From assembly GCF_003255815.1 (NCBI RefSeq), contig NC_037669.1, positions 54,816,736-54,880,735 on the forward strand: 64,000 bases of DNA. The letters run 5' to 3'. The DNA is from Theropithecus gelada (taxonomy: Eukaryota > Chordata > Mammalia > Primates > Cercopithecidae). Of this stretch, positions 46,236-58,169 are shown one piece after another; the first letter of the stretch is position 1, and each line of letters starts with the position of its first letter. The position numbers were made by a program, and so were the translations under genes. The notes beneath the pieces were generated by a model that had not been told where the DNA came from, ran no database searches, and saw only the letters and a list, made by a program, of their open reading frames with translations.

Positions 46236-46732
46236 AGAGACCTTTTTTTGAGGTCACTGAATCTGAGAATCTGGAATCTCTGACCCTGGCCTCCAGAGCA
46301 ACATATGTGGGCATAGACACGCACACGTCCCTCTAAAGCTTATTCATAATGACCTGCAGACCCAAGAAACCCTGACCTTTAACGATAGTTAAAATGGCTG
46401 CTTACACCAGATATAAAAGGAACAAGTGTTCACAGGGGAGCTAACCTTTGACCTCGGTCTTGAAAGACTTCCTCTGTGTAGAGGGCATTCCAAGCAGAGA
46501 AAACAGAATCAGCAAAAGCCCATGGATTAAACTGTCTGCAATTCATTGCACCCCAAGGAAGTGGTCCAGTATGCCCTGGAAAGGTCCAGGTTGGGTAGCA
46601 TGCAAATGGTAATTGGTGATTGAGTGGTAGCCACCTCGTTCCTCTGCATCAGGAGCATTTGAGTCTGCCTCTTCACTCACACAAGGCTTTACCTTTTTCC
46701 CTTGTAGCAAAGGTGGGTGGTTAAAATGTGTG
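46236..46732. other. Intergenic, partly ancient repeat
   Basis: 'gagggcattccaagcagaga' and 'gcaaaagcccatgg' resemble a widespread old mammalian repeat that I cannot name with confidence. Confidence 0.45.
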
Positions 46733-46955
46733 TGACCAGCCTGGCCAACATGGTGATACTCCGTCTCTACTAAATATACAAAAATTAGCCACGCATGGTG
46801 GTGTGCACCTGTAATCCCAGCTACTCGGGAGGCTGAGGCAGGAAAATCACTTGAACCTGGGAGGCAGAGGTTGCAGTGAGCCGAGATCATGCCACTTTAC
46901 TCTAGCCTCGGCAACAAGAGTGAAACTCCATCTCAAAAAATAAAAAAAAAAAAGT
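46733..46955 (+). mobile_element. 5'-truncated Alu
   Basis: Starts at 'gaccagcctggccaacatgg'. 'gtgtgtgaccagcc' before and 'gtatgtgtgaga' after suggest a target duplication. Confidence 0.88.
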
Positions 46956-47228
46956 ATGTGTGAGACTTTCCTGCCCCATTGTACTGGTAGTAAATGCACA
47001 GACCTGTCCTTGACATCAGCAAGTCAAAAGGAAAAGCCAAGTTTGTTTTAGTAGGCTCTTTCCAGAACCGCCACACAGGTTTAGGGAGCAGTGCTTATTG
47101 TGTGTGTTTCTTGGAGTTTAATTTGGGCCAGGCTATAAATGAGAATTGCATCTCTTCATCGACCTGGACTTACCACCTGATACCATTTAGGACACCGCAA
47201 ATGTCTACTTGCTGATCATGGTATGGAA

Positions 47229-47450
47229 CAGGAGCGTCCAATCCTTTGGCTTCCCTGGGCCACGTTGGAAGAAGAATTGTCTTGGGCCACACATAAAATA
47301 CACTAACACTAATGATAGCTGATTAGAGCTAAAAAACAAATGAACAAAAAAAAACAATGTTTTAAGAAAGTTTATGAATTTGTATTAGGCTGCATACCAA
47401 GCTGCCCTGGGCTGCATGCGGCCCGCAAGCCAGACAAGCTTGGTATAGAA
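47229..47450. mobile_element. Non-autonomous hAT-like fossil transposon
   Basis: 'caggagcgtccaatcctttgg', 'tcttgggccacacataaaat' and 'gcatgcggcccgcaagccag' match an abundant MER1-type element. The precise family is not certain. Confidence 0.75.
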
Positions 47451-47873
47451 AGTACCATACAAGGAAAGCTAAATATTGACAGTCAAGCACAAAACAACTC
47501 AGAAAAATACAACTTAGATTTGAGTTGAGTAGGTAAACCCATGCTTAGGGACAAGCTTAATTCCTCTGTTTGGTCTGTAAGGTGTGTGATGGGTATGTGT
47601 GTATGTGGAAGAGGGTTACTAACTGGATGAGAAATGTTGCAGTTGCAGGTGACAAGCTGAACTCAAGCAATTAAAAAGGGATGGAAATTGACTCAATAAC
47701 TGAAATGTAAACTGGTTGGCTTCAGGCACAGCTGGATTCAGGGCCTCTCATGATGTCATGAGGACTCAGTTGCTTTCTCAAATCTGCTTCTCAGGCAGTT
47801 TTCTTATAGAGGCACGAGATTAGTAATCCCCGTGAAAAGAAAGCACCCCTATTTTAAAAATCTAGCAAAAGTT

Positions 47874-48165
47874 GGCCGGGCACGGTGACTCACACCTGTA
47901 ATCCCAGCACTTTGGGAGGCTGAGGCGGGCGGATCACGAGGTCAGAAGATCGAGACCATCCTGGCTAACATGGTGAAACCCTGTTTCTACTAAAAAATAC
48001 AAAAAAATTAGCCGGGCGTGGTGGCAGGTGCCTGTAGTCCCAGCTACTCGGGAGGTTGAGGCAGGAGAATGGCGTGAGCCTGGGAGGCGGAGCTTGCAGT
48101 GAGCCTAGATCGTGCCACTGCACTCCAGCCTGTGTGACAGAGTGAGACTCCATCTCAAAAAATAA
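47874..48165 (+). mobile_element. AluY
   Basis: Target 'aaaaatctagcaaaagtt' perfectly duplicated on both sides. Confidence 0.95.
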
Positions 48166-49254
48166 TAAAATAAAAAATCTAGCAAAAGTTAGGATTGCAT
48201 CTAACTAATCTGCCTTGGGTCATGTACAAATTCCAGGAATCGCTTAGCTTTTCATAAATAAACTATAAGAACTGAAGGTGTAATAGGAGTGATTCCCCAG
48301 AGGAAAACTGGGATCCTGTTGCCAGAAGAAGTGGCATGGGTACCAGACAAAAAATATCTTACCTTTAATGATCTAAACCATCTGGAATGTTCCCAACAGG
48401 AGGTGCTGTCCCTGTCCTTGGAGGTAATTGCGTTCTGCACACATTTGCAGGATTTCTACAGTGTGCTCAGGGCCATGCTAGATATTTTCAGATCTTTCTG
48501 TTCATTCAACCAATAGTGAATTGAGTGTTGCCAGGCACCGCATATGAACAAGACACAGTCAAAGACCTTAGAAACTCAGACTACTGTAGTACATGCTGTG
48601 ACAGGGATGATCCTAGGGAGGCCGTGGGAACATCCTACAGGTCATCCAATCAACCCAAAGGGTCAGGGAAGGCTTCCCAGCAGGAACATCTCAACTTAGG
48701 TGTGAAAGATCATGAGGAACTTGCCAGAAAAAAATTATACAGACTGTTCCAAACAGAGGAAACTGTGTGCACAAAGTCCCAGAAGCAAAGATGGTGGTGT
48801 TTTCATGGAACTGAAACAAGACCTGCATGATCCTGCAGTGTAGAATATGAAAGGACACTGATAAACATTTGGATTGTACACTTAAAATGGGTGAATGGGG
48901 TGGGGGGTGAATTATAGCTCCCTAAAGCTGCTTCAGAAAACAAAAACGTGAGGCGGCAGCACTAGGGCCAGATGGCAGAGGAGTTCATAAGTCATCGCTC
49001 AGAGGCAGAACTTCATCCCGATGGTGGCAGCAGGAAGCCTTTGTAGGGACTGGTGTGGAGGGATTTGCTGCTGGGCAGGGAATGGAATGGAGGGGCAGAA
49101 GTGGGTAAGGAGAGCACTGGAGTGAGAGTGAGATGGTAGTGCGGTCAGAGGAGAAGGCACGGCATTGAAGTCATGTCCATGATTAGCTCCTGCTTTCTCA
49201 TACTCACTATGTTGCTTTGCAGAAGACAGTTTTCCTCTTTGGGCCTCAGTCTCC
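48166..49254. other. Intergenic with ancient repeat remnants
   Basis: 'tgaacaagacacagtcaaag' and 'ggcttcccagcaggaa' belong to an old dispersed repeat type. No gene supported. Confidence 0.45.
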
Positions 49255-50088
49255 CCATCAGTCACAAGGGGATCATATGGTGCAGCTACTTTGGAAAAGT
49301 CTGACAGGTCCTCAAAAGTTTAAATGTAAAGTTTCCATGTGACCCAGCAGTTCCCTTCCTAAATAGATATATACCCAAGAGAAGTGAAAACATATCAGCC
49401 GGGTGCGGTGGCTCATGCCTGTAATTCCAGCACTTTGGGAGGCCGAGGCGGGCAGATCGCAAGGTCAGGAGTTCGAGACCAGCCTGACCAACATGGTGAA
49501 ACCCTGTCTGTACTTAAAATAGAAAAATTAGCCAGGCGTGATGGTGCGCGCCTGTAATCCCAGCTACTTGGGAGGCTGAGGCAGGAGAATCGCCTGAACC
49601 CAGGAGATGGAAGTTGCAGTGAGCCAGGATCGTGCCATTGCACTCCAGCCTAGGCAATAGGGCAAGACTTCATCTCAAAAATAAAAAAGAAAAGAAAACA
49701 TCCAGGTCAGATGCGTTGGCTCACGCCTGTAATTCCAGCACTTTGGGAGACCGAGGCAGGTGGATTGAGCGTCCTGTAGTCCCAGCTACTCAGGAGGCTG
49801 AGGCAGGAGAATTGCTTGAACCTGGGAGCCAGAGGTTGCAGTGAGCCGAGATTGCACCACTGCACTCCAGCCTGGGCTACCGACTGGACAACAGAGCGAA
49901 AAAGAAAGAAAAAAACGAAAAAGAAAACTTTTCTACACAAATACTTATACATGAATATTCATAGAGCATTATTCATAGTAGCCACAAGGGGAAACAACCC
50001 AAATGTCTATCAGCTAACAGATGGATAAATGAAATGTGGTATATCCATACAATGGCATATTATTCAGCAATAAAAAGAATGAAGTACT
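49255..50088 (+). mobile_element. Old L1 3' fragment with nested Alus
   Basis: L1M-type segments 49255-49395 ('atgtgacccagcagttccct') and 49920-50088 ('caacccaaatgtctatcagc') are split by Alus at 49396-49682 and 49704-49912. The second Alu lacks its centre. Confidence 0.85.
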
Positions 50089-50092
50089 GACT

Positions 50093-50512
50093 AGGTGCAG
50101 TGGCTCACGCCAGTAATCCCTGCACTTTAGGAGGCTGAGGTGGGAGGATTGATTGAGGCCAGGAGTTCAAGACCAGCCTGGCAACATAACAAGACCCTGT
50201 CTCTACAAAAAATAGTTATCTGGGCACGGTGGCGTATGCCTGTAATCCCAGCTACTCAGGAGCCTGAGGCAGGAGGGTGGTTGCTTGAGCCCAGAAGTTG
50301 AAGATTACAGTGAGCCATGTCTGCACCACTGCACTCCAGCCTGGGCAACAGATTGAGACCCTGTCTCTAAAACAGTAAAATAGGCTAGGCACAATGTCTC
50401 ATGCCTGCATCCCAAGTACTTTGGGAGGCTGAGGCAGGAGGATCACTTGAGCCCAGGAGTTGGAGACCAGCTTAGGCAACATAGTGAGGCTTCATCTCTA
50501 CAAGAAAATGAA
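50093..50512 (+). mobile_element. Alu and Alu monomer
   Basis: 50093-50375 (J-like) and 50382-50512 (single arm), interrupted right after by a young AluYR. Confidence 0.85.
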
Positions 50513-50513
50513 G

Positions 50514-50820
50514 GCCGGGCGCGGTGGCTCAAGCCTGTAATCCCAGCACTTTGGGAGGCCGAGACGGGCGGATCACAAGGTCAGGAGATCGAGACCATCC
50601 TGCCTAACACGGTGAAACCCCGTCTCTTCTAAAAAAAAATACAAAAAACTAGCCGGGCGAGGTAGCGGGCGCCTGTAGTCCCAGCTACTCGGGAGGCTGA
50701 GGCAGGAGAATGGCGTAAGCCCGGGAGGCGGAGCTTGCAGTGAGCTGAGATCCGGCCACTGCACTCCAGCCTGGGTGACAGAGCCAGACTCCGTCTCAAA
50801 AAAAAAAAAAAAGAAAAAAA
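50514..50820 (+). mobile_element. AluYR-type young insertion
   Basis: Diagnostic 'aactagccgggcgaggtagc' and 'gatccggccactg'. Target 'aagaaaatgaa' duplicated. Confidence 0.94.
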
Positions 50821-50845
50821 AAAGAAAAGAAAATGAAAAACAGAT

Positions 50846-51302
50846 CAGCCAGGCATGGCAGCACATGCCTGTGGTCCCAGCTACTGGGGAGGCTGAGGTG
50901 GAAGGATTGTTCGAGCCCAGGCGGTCAAGGCTACAGTGAGCCATCATTCCACCACTGCACTCCAGCCTGGAAGACAGAGCGAGACCCTGTCTTGAAACAA
51001 TAAATAGATAATAACAGGCCGGGCGCGGTGGCTCACGCCTGTAATTCCAGCATTTTTGAAGGCCGAGACGGGCGGATCACGAGGTCAGGAGATCGAGACC
51101 ATCCTGGCTAACACAGTGAAACCCCGTCTCTACTAAAAATACAAAAATTAGCCGGGCGTGGTGGCGGGCGCCTGTAGTCCCAGCTGCTCAGGAGGCTGAG
51201 GCAGGAGAATGGCGTAAACCCAGGAGGCGGAGCTTGCAGTGAGTGGAGATCGTGCCACTGCACTCCAGCCTGGGCGACAGAGCAAGACTCCATCTCAAAA
51301 AA
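50846..51302 (+). mobile_element. Alu right arm plus AluY
   Basis: 50846-50998 is the second half of the older monomer/Alu; 51016-51302 is an AluY with 'aataataa' on both sides. Confidence 0.88.
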
Positions 51303-51350
51303 TAATAATGCTAAAATAAATAATAATAAAGTATTACTATTTTACCAGTT

Positions 51351-51390
<40 letters not shown>
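51351..51390 (+). repeat. (TTG)13 microsatellite
   Basis: Uninterrupted TTG units, tail of the following minus-strand Alu. Confidence 0.97.
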
Positions 51391-51392
<2 letters not shown>

Positions 51393-51676
51393 TGAGACAA
51401 TCTTGCTCTGTCACCCAGGCTGGCATGCAGTGGCATGATCTTGGCTCACTGCAACCTCTGCCTCCCGGGTTCAAGCAATTCTCGTGCCTCAGCCTCCCAA
51501 GTAGCTGGGATTACAGACATGCACCACTGCGTCTGGCTAAGTTTTGGATTTTTAGTAGAGAAGGGGTTTCACCATGTTGGCCAGGCTGGTCTCGAACTCC
51601 TGACCTTAGGTGATTCATCTGCCTCGGCCTCCCAAAGTGCTGGGACTACAGGCGTGAGCCACTGCCCCCCGCCCAG
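51391..51676 (-). mobile_element. AluS-like
   Basis: 'tttgagacaatcttgctctg' to 'gccactgccccccgccc'. Confidence 0.9.
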
Positions 51677-52205
51677 AATTTTTTAATGTATTTCCCAAAA
51701 TCACTTTTTTGTGGGAGGGGAGGGAGCAGGGGAGTTGGATATTTTAAAAGTAAATCACAAGTATGTCATTTCACACATAAGTCAGTAGGTATCATAACAT
51801 ACGGAATTTTTTACACATAACCCACAAGGCCATTATTTCACCCGATACAAACATGCTTATACTTTAATATGTCCTAAGACCCAATCTGTGTTCGTATTTC
51901 CCTAATTGTCTTAAAATGTCTTTTCCACAGTGGATTTGTTTGACTGAGGCTCCCAACCAGGCCCCCACATGGCATTTGGTTGCTATCTCTCTTAAATCTC
52001 TTATATAACAGTTTACCCTCCCTCCCTTTTTTTCCAAGACATTCATTTGTCAAAGAAACCATGTTGTTTGTTGTCTCTGTAGAGTTCTGTGAATCTCTGA
52101 AAATGTTATCTGAATGGAAAATTAAATCTTCAGATTGTTTTTCACTTTAAGGAAAGATTAAGGGGAATGAATTTGTGATAGATGCATAGAAAATTAAGCA
52201 AATGA
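51677..52205. other. Ancient-repeat-like intergenic sequence
   Basis: 'gtgttcgtatttccctaatt' and 'catttggttgctatctctct' resemble an old dispersed mammalian element (class not assigned). Confidence 0.45.
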
Positions 52206-52510
52206 GGCCGGGCGCGGTGGCTCACGCCTGTAATCCCAGCACTTTGGGAGGCCGAGGCGGGTGGATAACCTGAGATCGGGAGTTCAAGACCAGCCTGACC
52301 AACATGGAGAAACCCCGTCTCTACTAAAAAAAAAAATACAAAATTAGCCAGGCATGGTGGCGCATGCCTGTAATCCCAGCTACTCGGGAGGCTGAGGCAG
52401 GAGAATCGCTTAAACCCGGGAGGCGGAGGTTGCGGTGAGCTGAGATCGCGCCATTGCACTCCAGCCTGGGCAAAAAGAGGGAAACTCCGTCTCAAAAAAA
52501 AAAAAAAAAA
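52206..52510 (+). mobile_element. AluS/Y-like
   Basis: Target 'agaaaattaagcaaatga' perfectly duplicated at about 52189 and 52514. Confidence 0.95.
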
Positions 52511-52942
52511 GAAAAGAAAATTAAGCAAATGAAAAACCAAGCAGTACTTACTGCAGGAGAAACAGAATGTCTGGGGAAGAAATTATTATACTTACAGTAC
52601 ACTTCTTGAATCAGCTTGAATAATTGTTTCACAGTTCTAGTATTGTAAATGCAGAATAATGATATCAAAAAACTACAGAAAAATGTGGAAAGTAATAGAA
52701 GAGCTACATTTTCATATTATCTTCATAGTAGTCAATAGATTAACCCCCCAAACTGAAAATAATTAACATTAGCAGCATAAATCTGATGTGAAAATAGGAT
52801 AAATACCAGAAGAAATAACCAGAAGTACCAGAAAGAGTTGAAAATAATTACTTCCAGCAAGTGGGAATTGAGAGTGAAAGGGAATGGGGTAAGGATCTGC
52901 TGATTTTAAAGTGGCATCAGATTTCGCCAAAAAAAATAACTC

Positions 52943-53236
52943 TTGGCTGTGGGCGGTGGCTCACGCCTGTAATCCCAGCACTTCGGGAGGCCAAGGCAGG
53001 CAGATCACTTGAGGTCAGGAGTTCGAGACCAGCCTGGCCAACATGGTGAAACCCTGTCTCTACTAAAAATACAAAAATTAGCCAGGTGTGGTGGTGTGCG
53101 CTTGTAATCCCGGTTACTGGGTGGCTGAGGCAGGAAAATGGCTTGAACTCAGGAGGCGGAGGTTACAGTGAGCTGAGATCGTGCCACTGCACTCTAGCCT
53201 GGGTGAAAGAGAGAGACTCTGTCTCAAAAAACAAAC
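52943..53236 (+). mobile_element. AluS-like
   Basis: 'aaaataactcttggctgtgg' head, 'aacctcttt' after the tail. Confidence 0.9.
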
Positions 53237-53788
53237 AAAAAACCTCTTTAAAAAGATCAGGTTTGTTTAGTTGGTGTTGGTGGAAGCTAAAATCTGAGAA
53301 TGGATAGGTTAAGACTCCAGGAACTCTTCAGGCTGCATTTGGGCAGTTTAGTAAAAGAGTATAACTCCCCTTGCCCTCAAGAGTTCAGGACAGTGGGCAG
53401 AGCACAGAGAAGGTTCGCCAGCCTGCACTGTCTCCCACCTGTTCTCCCTTTTGTTTATTTGCTCATGCCTGCCAGGGCAACCAGCCTGAACGAAAATGCC
53501 AGGCAACTGTCCTGGGCTCTGTCTAATCAGGAGATTTCATCATCGCCAGCCCCATCTTCTTTGCCTCTTCCTTCCCTCTCTTTCCTTGGGGAGTCACAAC
53601 TTTCAGCTCTGTTGGTTTGAAGTCAACAGAGATCCAAACTGGAGGGCCTATTTTCATGGACTCAATTAACTCCTAACGTAGTAGGGGCTGCCTGGAAGGC
53701 CTGGGGTTTCCATCACCCCCACTTTCCTCTTTCAGGTTCTTCCAGAGGGGCAGGAGGGTGTCATTACTATTAAGAGCACTGGTTCTGG

Positions 53789-53940
53789 CTGGGGCGTAGT
53801 AACTCATGCCTGTAATCCTAGCACTTTGGGAGGGCAAGGCAGGCTGATCACCTGAGGCCAAGAGTTTGAGACTAGCCTGGCCAACATGGCGAAACCCTGC
53901 CTCTACTAAAAATACAAAAGCAAGACTCTGTCTCCAAACA
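53789..53940 (+). mobile_element. Truncated Alu
   Basis: Left arm then an internal jump from 'aaaatacaaaag' to 'caagactctgtctcc'. Confidence 0.85.
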
Positions 53941-53959
53941 CAGCACTAGTTCTAAAGTC

Positions 53960-54130
53960 AGGCCTCTCCCTTTGTTGCTGCACAACCTTTACCAAGTTAT
54001 TGAACTTCTCTGAGCTTCAGCTTGCCAGCTGTATAATGGAAAGCATAACACCTAGGGTTGTCATGAGGACTTAAAAAGAATAATGGTGTGTAGCATAGTT
54101 TTTGGCAGACCAAGTGCTTGGTAAACAGGA
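53960..54130. repeat. MIR
   Basis: 'accaagttattgaacttctc' and 'gcataacacctagggttgtc' match MIR. Confidence 0.75.
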
Positions 54131-55186
54131 GATATTGACCACCCCTTGTATACTTGGAGTCATCTTCCACTTATCCCCGCCATCCCAGAGTCTCCAGAAG
54201 GATGCTGGGAGCTCCATCTGGAGCTGAGATACTCCCCATCCACACCTGCGTCTCGTGTTCCCCACTTAAACATTTACCTCCACCCCAGCCAGTCTCCTCT
54301 TTCCATAGGATCAGCTTTCGCCTTGCCTCTAGCCAAAGAGATCCTAATCTCTCTTGCCTTTGTTTGGAATCTCAGAACCCCTGCCAGTTGGTAGTTTAGA
54401 AACGCGATGGGATTGGGGCCCCTGGTTCTAAAGAGGGCAGCCAGGAAGCAGCCAGATGGTCCTGTATGGACTGGAAGGTCAGGCACTCACACACCTGCCC
54501 TCCTCAGGAGAAACTGAGGAAGGGAACCAGGCCAGCTCTGAGCCTGCGGAGGGAATCTCAACATCTCCAAAGGAGGCTCCCAGCGAGTTCACAAGGGGAA
54601 GTGAGAGGAAGGATCCAGACTCCTCAGCTTCTGTAGGGGGCCCTAGCACTGCCTTCTGGCCAATACTGCTCACAGGGGAAAAGATACAGGTCCCCCAGAG
54701 GAAGTCAGGATGCTGTCAGGAAGGGACATGGTTATTGCACAACCCTCCAAAATGTCAATTAGCTCTATGTAGAATCAGGATCCAATTAACTTCCTACAAG
54801 ATTGTAACAACTGGATAAATCTAACAAGATAAACAACAAACAAATGTAGAATCTTGCATTAAGCGTCAATAAACCAGTTGTACATGAAGAGATGGGAACA
54901 CCTTACTACTAGATCAGTTGGGTAACATGATGTGGCGGCTAGAAACATTAATTCAGTGTGAGGCCGTATGAATGGAGGAGAATCCTGGAAAGGAGAGGTG
55001 AAGGTTCACCTTTACTCCCAACGAGGTTCATTTCCAAGAGTCCGACTTTAAGGGGGGCGTTTTTGAGCTGGTAAGAAGCAAACAGCAACGAGATCCCACA
55101 TGGTGAGAACCCAGAATGCTGTCCTGCAAGGAACAGCTGAAAAAGAGTGTTTATTCTGGAGAAAGAAGACTCTAGAGAAACGAGAG
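54131..55186. other. Unassigned intergenic sequence
   Basis: About 1 kb without recognisable repeats. Longest open frame is 120 codons (54456-54818, plus strand), of no family I know. Confidence 0.5.
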
Positions 55187-55200
55187 ATGCCTTTACAATT

Positions 55201-55486
55201 CTTTTTTTTTTTTTTTTTTTTGAGACGGAGTCTCGCTCTGCCACCCAGGCTGGAGTGCAGTGGCCGGATCTCTGCTCACTGCAAGTTCCGCCTCCCGGGT
55301 TCACGCCATTCTCCTGCCTCAGCCTTCCGAGTAGCTGGGACTACAGGCGCCCACCACCGCGCCCGGCTAGTTTTTTGTATTTTTTAGTAGAGACGGGGTT
55401 TCACCATGTTAGCCAGGATGGTCTCGATCTCCTGACCTCGTGATCCGCCCGTCTCGGCCTCCCAAAGTGCTGGGATTAGCCCGGCG
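55201..55486 (-). mobile_element. AluYR-type with shortened head
   Basis: 'gcagtggccggatctctgct' is diagnostic. Target 'gcctttacaattc' duplicated at 55189 and 55486. About 17 bp of the Alu head is missing at 'ctgggattagcccggc'. Confidence 0.94.
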
Positions 55487-55779
55487 CCTTTACAATTCTG
55501 AAGGGGCTGTCCAACAAGGAAAACAGAGCTGGTCAGGTCATGTGGTGAAATGGGTAAGGCCTGCACTCTCTCCCAGAGTCAAACAGCTGAATGCAGGGCC
55601 CACCATTTACCAGCCATTAGGGATGGGATATTCTTCAAACCGCAACATGTCAGACATGACTGGGGGCTGAGTATTGCTTTTCTGTGAGAGCTAGAGGTAG
55701 GAAGCCTTTGGGAGGGAGATGTCAGCTCAGCCCTAGGAAGAATTTTTTCTTTTTCTTTTTAAAGTTAAATTTAATATTT

Positions 55780-56068
55780 TATTTGATACAGGGTCTCTTT
55801 TTGTCACCCAGGCTGGAGTGCAGTGGTGCGACCTTGGCTCACTGCAACCTCTGGCTCCTGGACTGAAGTGATCCTCCCACGTAACCCTCCTGAGTAGCCG
55901 GGACCCAGGTGCGCACCACCACACTTGGCTAATTTTTTTTTTTTTTGGTAGAGATGGGGTTTTGCCATGTTGCCCAGGCTGGTCTCGAACTCCTGGGTTT
56001 AAGCAGTCCTCCAGCCTTGGCCTCCCAACGTGCTGGGAATATAGGCATGAGCCATTACACAGGCCAAA
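55780..56068 (-). mobile_element. AluJ-like
   Basis: 'atacagggtctctttttgtc' to 'catgagccattacacaggcc'. Confidence 0.85.
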
Positions 56069-56162
56069 TTTTCTTCTTTCTTTCTCTCTCTCTCTTTTTC
56101 CCTCCCTTCCTCCCTCCCTTTCTCTCTCTCTCTCTCTTTCTCTTTCTTTTCTTTTTTTTTTT
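56069..56162 (+). repeat. Polypyrimidine tract (CT/TTC)n
   Basis: Pure or nearly pure C/T for about 90 bases, with (TC)n blocks; sits between two minus-strand Alus. Confidence 0.95.
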
Positions 56163-56515
56163 GTGACAGAGTCTTGCTGTATTGCCCAGGCTGGAGTGCA
56201 GTGGTCATTGCACTCCAGTGACACAGCTTGTGGTCAATGGACAGAGTGGTCAGTGCACTCCAGTGGCCATAGCTTACTGCAACCTTGACCTCTTGGGCTC
56301 AAATGATTCTCCTGCCTCAGCCTCTGGAGTAGGTAGGACTACAGGCATGTACTACAATGCCCAGCTAGTTTATTATTATTATTATTATTATTTTAAATTT
56401 TAAAAAGTCTCATCATCTTGCCCATGCTGGTCTTGAACTCCTGGGCTCAAAATGGTCCTCCTGTGTAGGCTTCCCAAAGTGCTGGGATTACAGGTGTGAG
56501 CCACTGCACCCAGTC
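56163..56515 (-). mobile_element. Alu with internal duplication and (ATT)n
   Basis: A 'cattgcactccagtg'-type segment is repeated at about 56206-56265, and an ATT microsatellite lies at 56371-56392. Confidence 0.82.
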
Positions 56516-56956
56516 CTGTCTCATTTTTGATAACCACATATATTTCCTGTGTGGATTTCCCTTAAAGAATTGAGCTTAATAGTGGGTGTTTAGTATATCA
56601 AGAGGTGTTCAAAGAAACACCAGGAACATTTCGACAGTGTTTACAGCCCCTTATGCAGACCCGTAGATTTTACTACCATGCCTCGGCTAGGCAATTATCT
56701 GGTAGGTGCACTAGTTCACGTGCACAATGATGTGTTAAGCATTATGCCTGCTCCATTATTCCTGCTAGCAAAAGGCTAGAAACAACCTGTGTCCAATCAC
56801 AGGGGACAGGATGAAGAACAATAACTAGCTGACCATATGCTGGAATTCTGAACAGTGGATACAAGAAATGAGATAAATCTATAGATAATTTACATGAAAA
56901 ATGTGCCAGAATATATTGTAAAGTTAAAAAGGCAAATTACAGAAATGTGTACAGTG

Positions 56957-57256
56957 GCCGGGCACGGTTGGTCACCTCTGTAATCCCAACAGTTGGGGGG
57001 GCTGAGGTGGGCTGATCACCTGAGGTCAGGAGTTCGAGACCATCCTGGCCAACATGGTGAAACCCTGTCTCTACTAAAAATATAAAAATTAGCCCGGCAT
57101 GGTGTTGCATGCCTATTATCCCAGTTACTAGGGGAGGCTGAGGCAGGAGAATCACTTGAACCTTGGAGGTGGAGGTTGCAGTGAGCCGAGATCACCACGC
57201 CACTGCACTCCAGCCTGGGCCACAGAGCAAGACTCTGTCTCAAAAAAAAAAAAACA
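56957..57256 (+). mobile_element. AluS-like
   Basis: 'aaatgtgtacagtgg' before and 'aaatgtacagta' after: likely target duplication. Confidence 0.9.
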
Positions 57257-57559
57257 AATGTACAGTATGACGTCATTTCTATTTAAGATATACATGTAAT
57301 TGTGCATTGAAAATAATCTGAAGGATACATACCAAGCTGTAGGTAGGATTTACCTAAAAGGGTATAGGGATACAAAGAGGAAGTGAGCTCCCCGTCCCAT
57401 GAGGTATGCAAGCAGAGGCTAGCTGCCCCGTTTTCAGGGATGCTGCAGAAGGCATTTCCACATTCCTCAGAGATGACCTCGGTTCCACTCAGCCCTGAGA
57501 ATCCCTGAGCGAGGGGAAGTCAGGGTTGGAAGAAGAGTCCACCCCTAAGGGGAAAGAGT

Positions 57560-57960
57560 TAAGCAGGGCTGCGCTCCTGTGGGCGGGCTCGCGATCTGCA
57601 GCGCCGGGCTCTGTTAGCCGAGTCTGAGCATCTCGGAGGATGCGGCGCGGCGAGCGGCTGCAGGGACGCGCGCAAGGTGAACGCGGGGGCTGCGGCGCGC
57701 AGGTGAGGAGCTGGCCCAGGGAGGGGGCGATGGCTGGGCCCCGGCCGGGAGCGTGGCCTGCTGCCCCCGTCGCGGGCGCAGGCGACAAGGCCTGCACGGC
57801 GCCCACCCCCATCCAGCACACTGCGGGAAGGCGCGGAGCCAGGGAGAGCGGAGACGGAGGAGGAGAAGGAGGAGGAGGAGAGGTAACCCGAGATGGACCA
57901 GCTCCGAGGCTGCCCTGCAGCGGCCTCGCCCTGCCCCCAGGCCGGCCTCTCCCCAGTCCC
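57560..57960 (+). promoter_or_regulatory. PRRT3: PRRT3 CpG island and promoter
   Basis: Abrupt switch to dense CpG ('atgcggcgcggcgagcggct', 'gacgcgcgcaag'). No TATA box evident. Position fits the 5' end of PRRT3, whose first coding exon lies 3.2 kb downstream after a GT-AG intron. Confidence 0.82.
57600..57702 (+). other. PRRT3: Probable non-coding exon 1 of PRRT3
   Basis: Best donor is 'gcgcag/gtgagg' with exon end 57702. Weaker options are 'gcaag/gtgaac' (57676) and 'gagag/gtaacc' near 57882. The 5' boundary is not determined. Several long GC-rich open frames overlap here on both strands; they are expected in a CpG island and I do not annotate them as proteins. Confidence 0.55.
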
Positions 57961-58169
57961 TGCGACAGAGAGATCCGCCACCCCCACAGCCTCTCCAGCA
58001 GTGGGAGCCCAGGGCTGGGCAAGCCCCGGCCTTGTCCGCAGGTGCCCACATCTCTTGGGTTGGCGGTGGTAGGCAGATGGCATGTTTATCTTTGGAGGCC
58101 CCATTCAGCCCTCCAAAGGCAAAGCGTTTTGGACCTCATGTGGAGGATGAGCCTCCGAGGGTTTCACAA

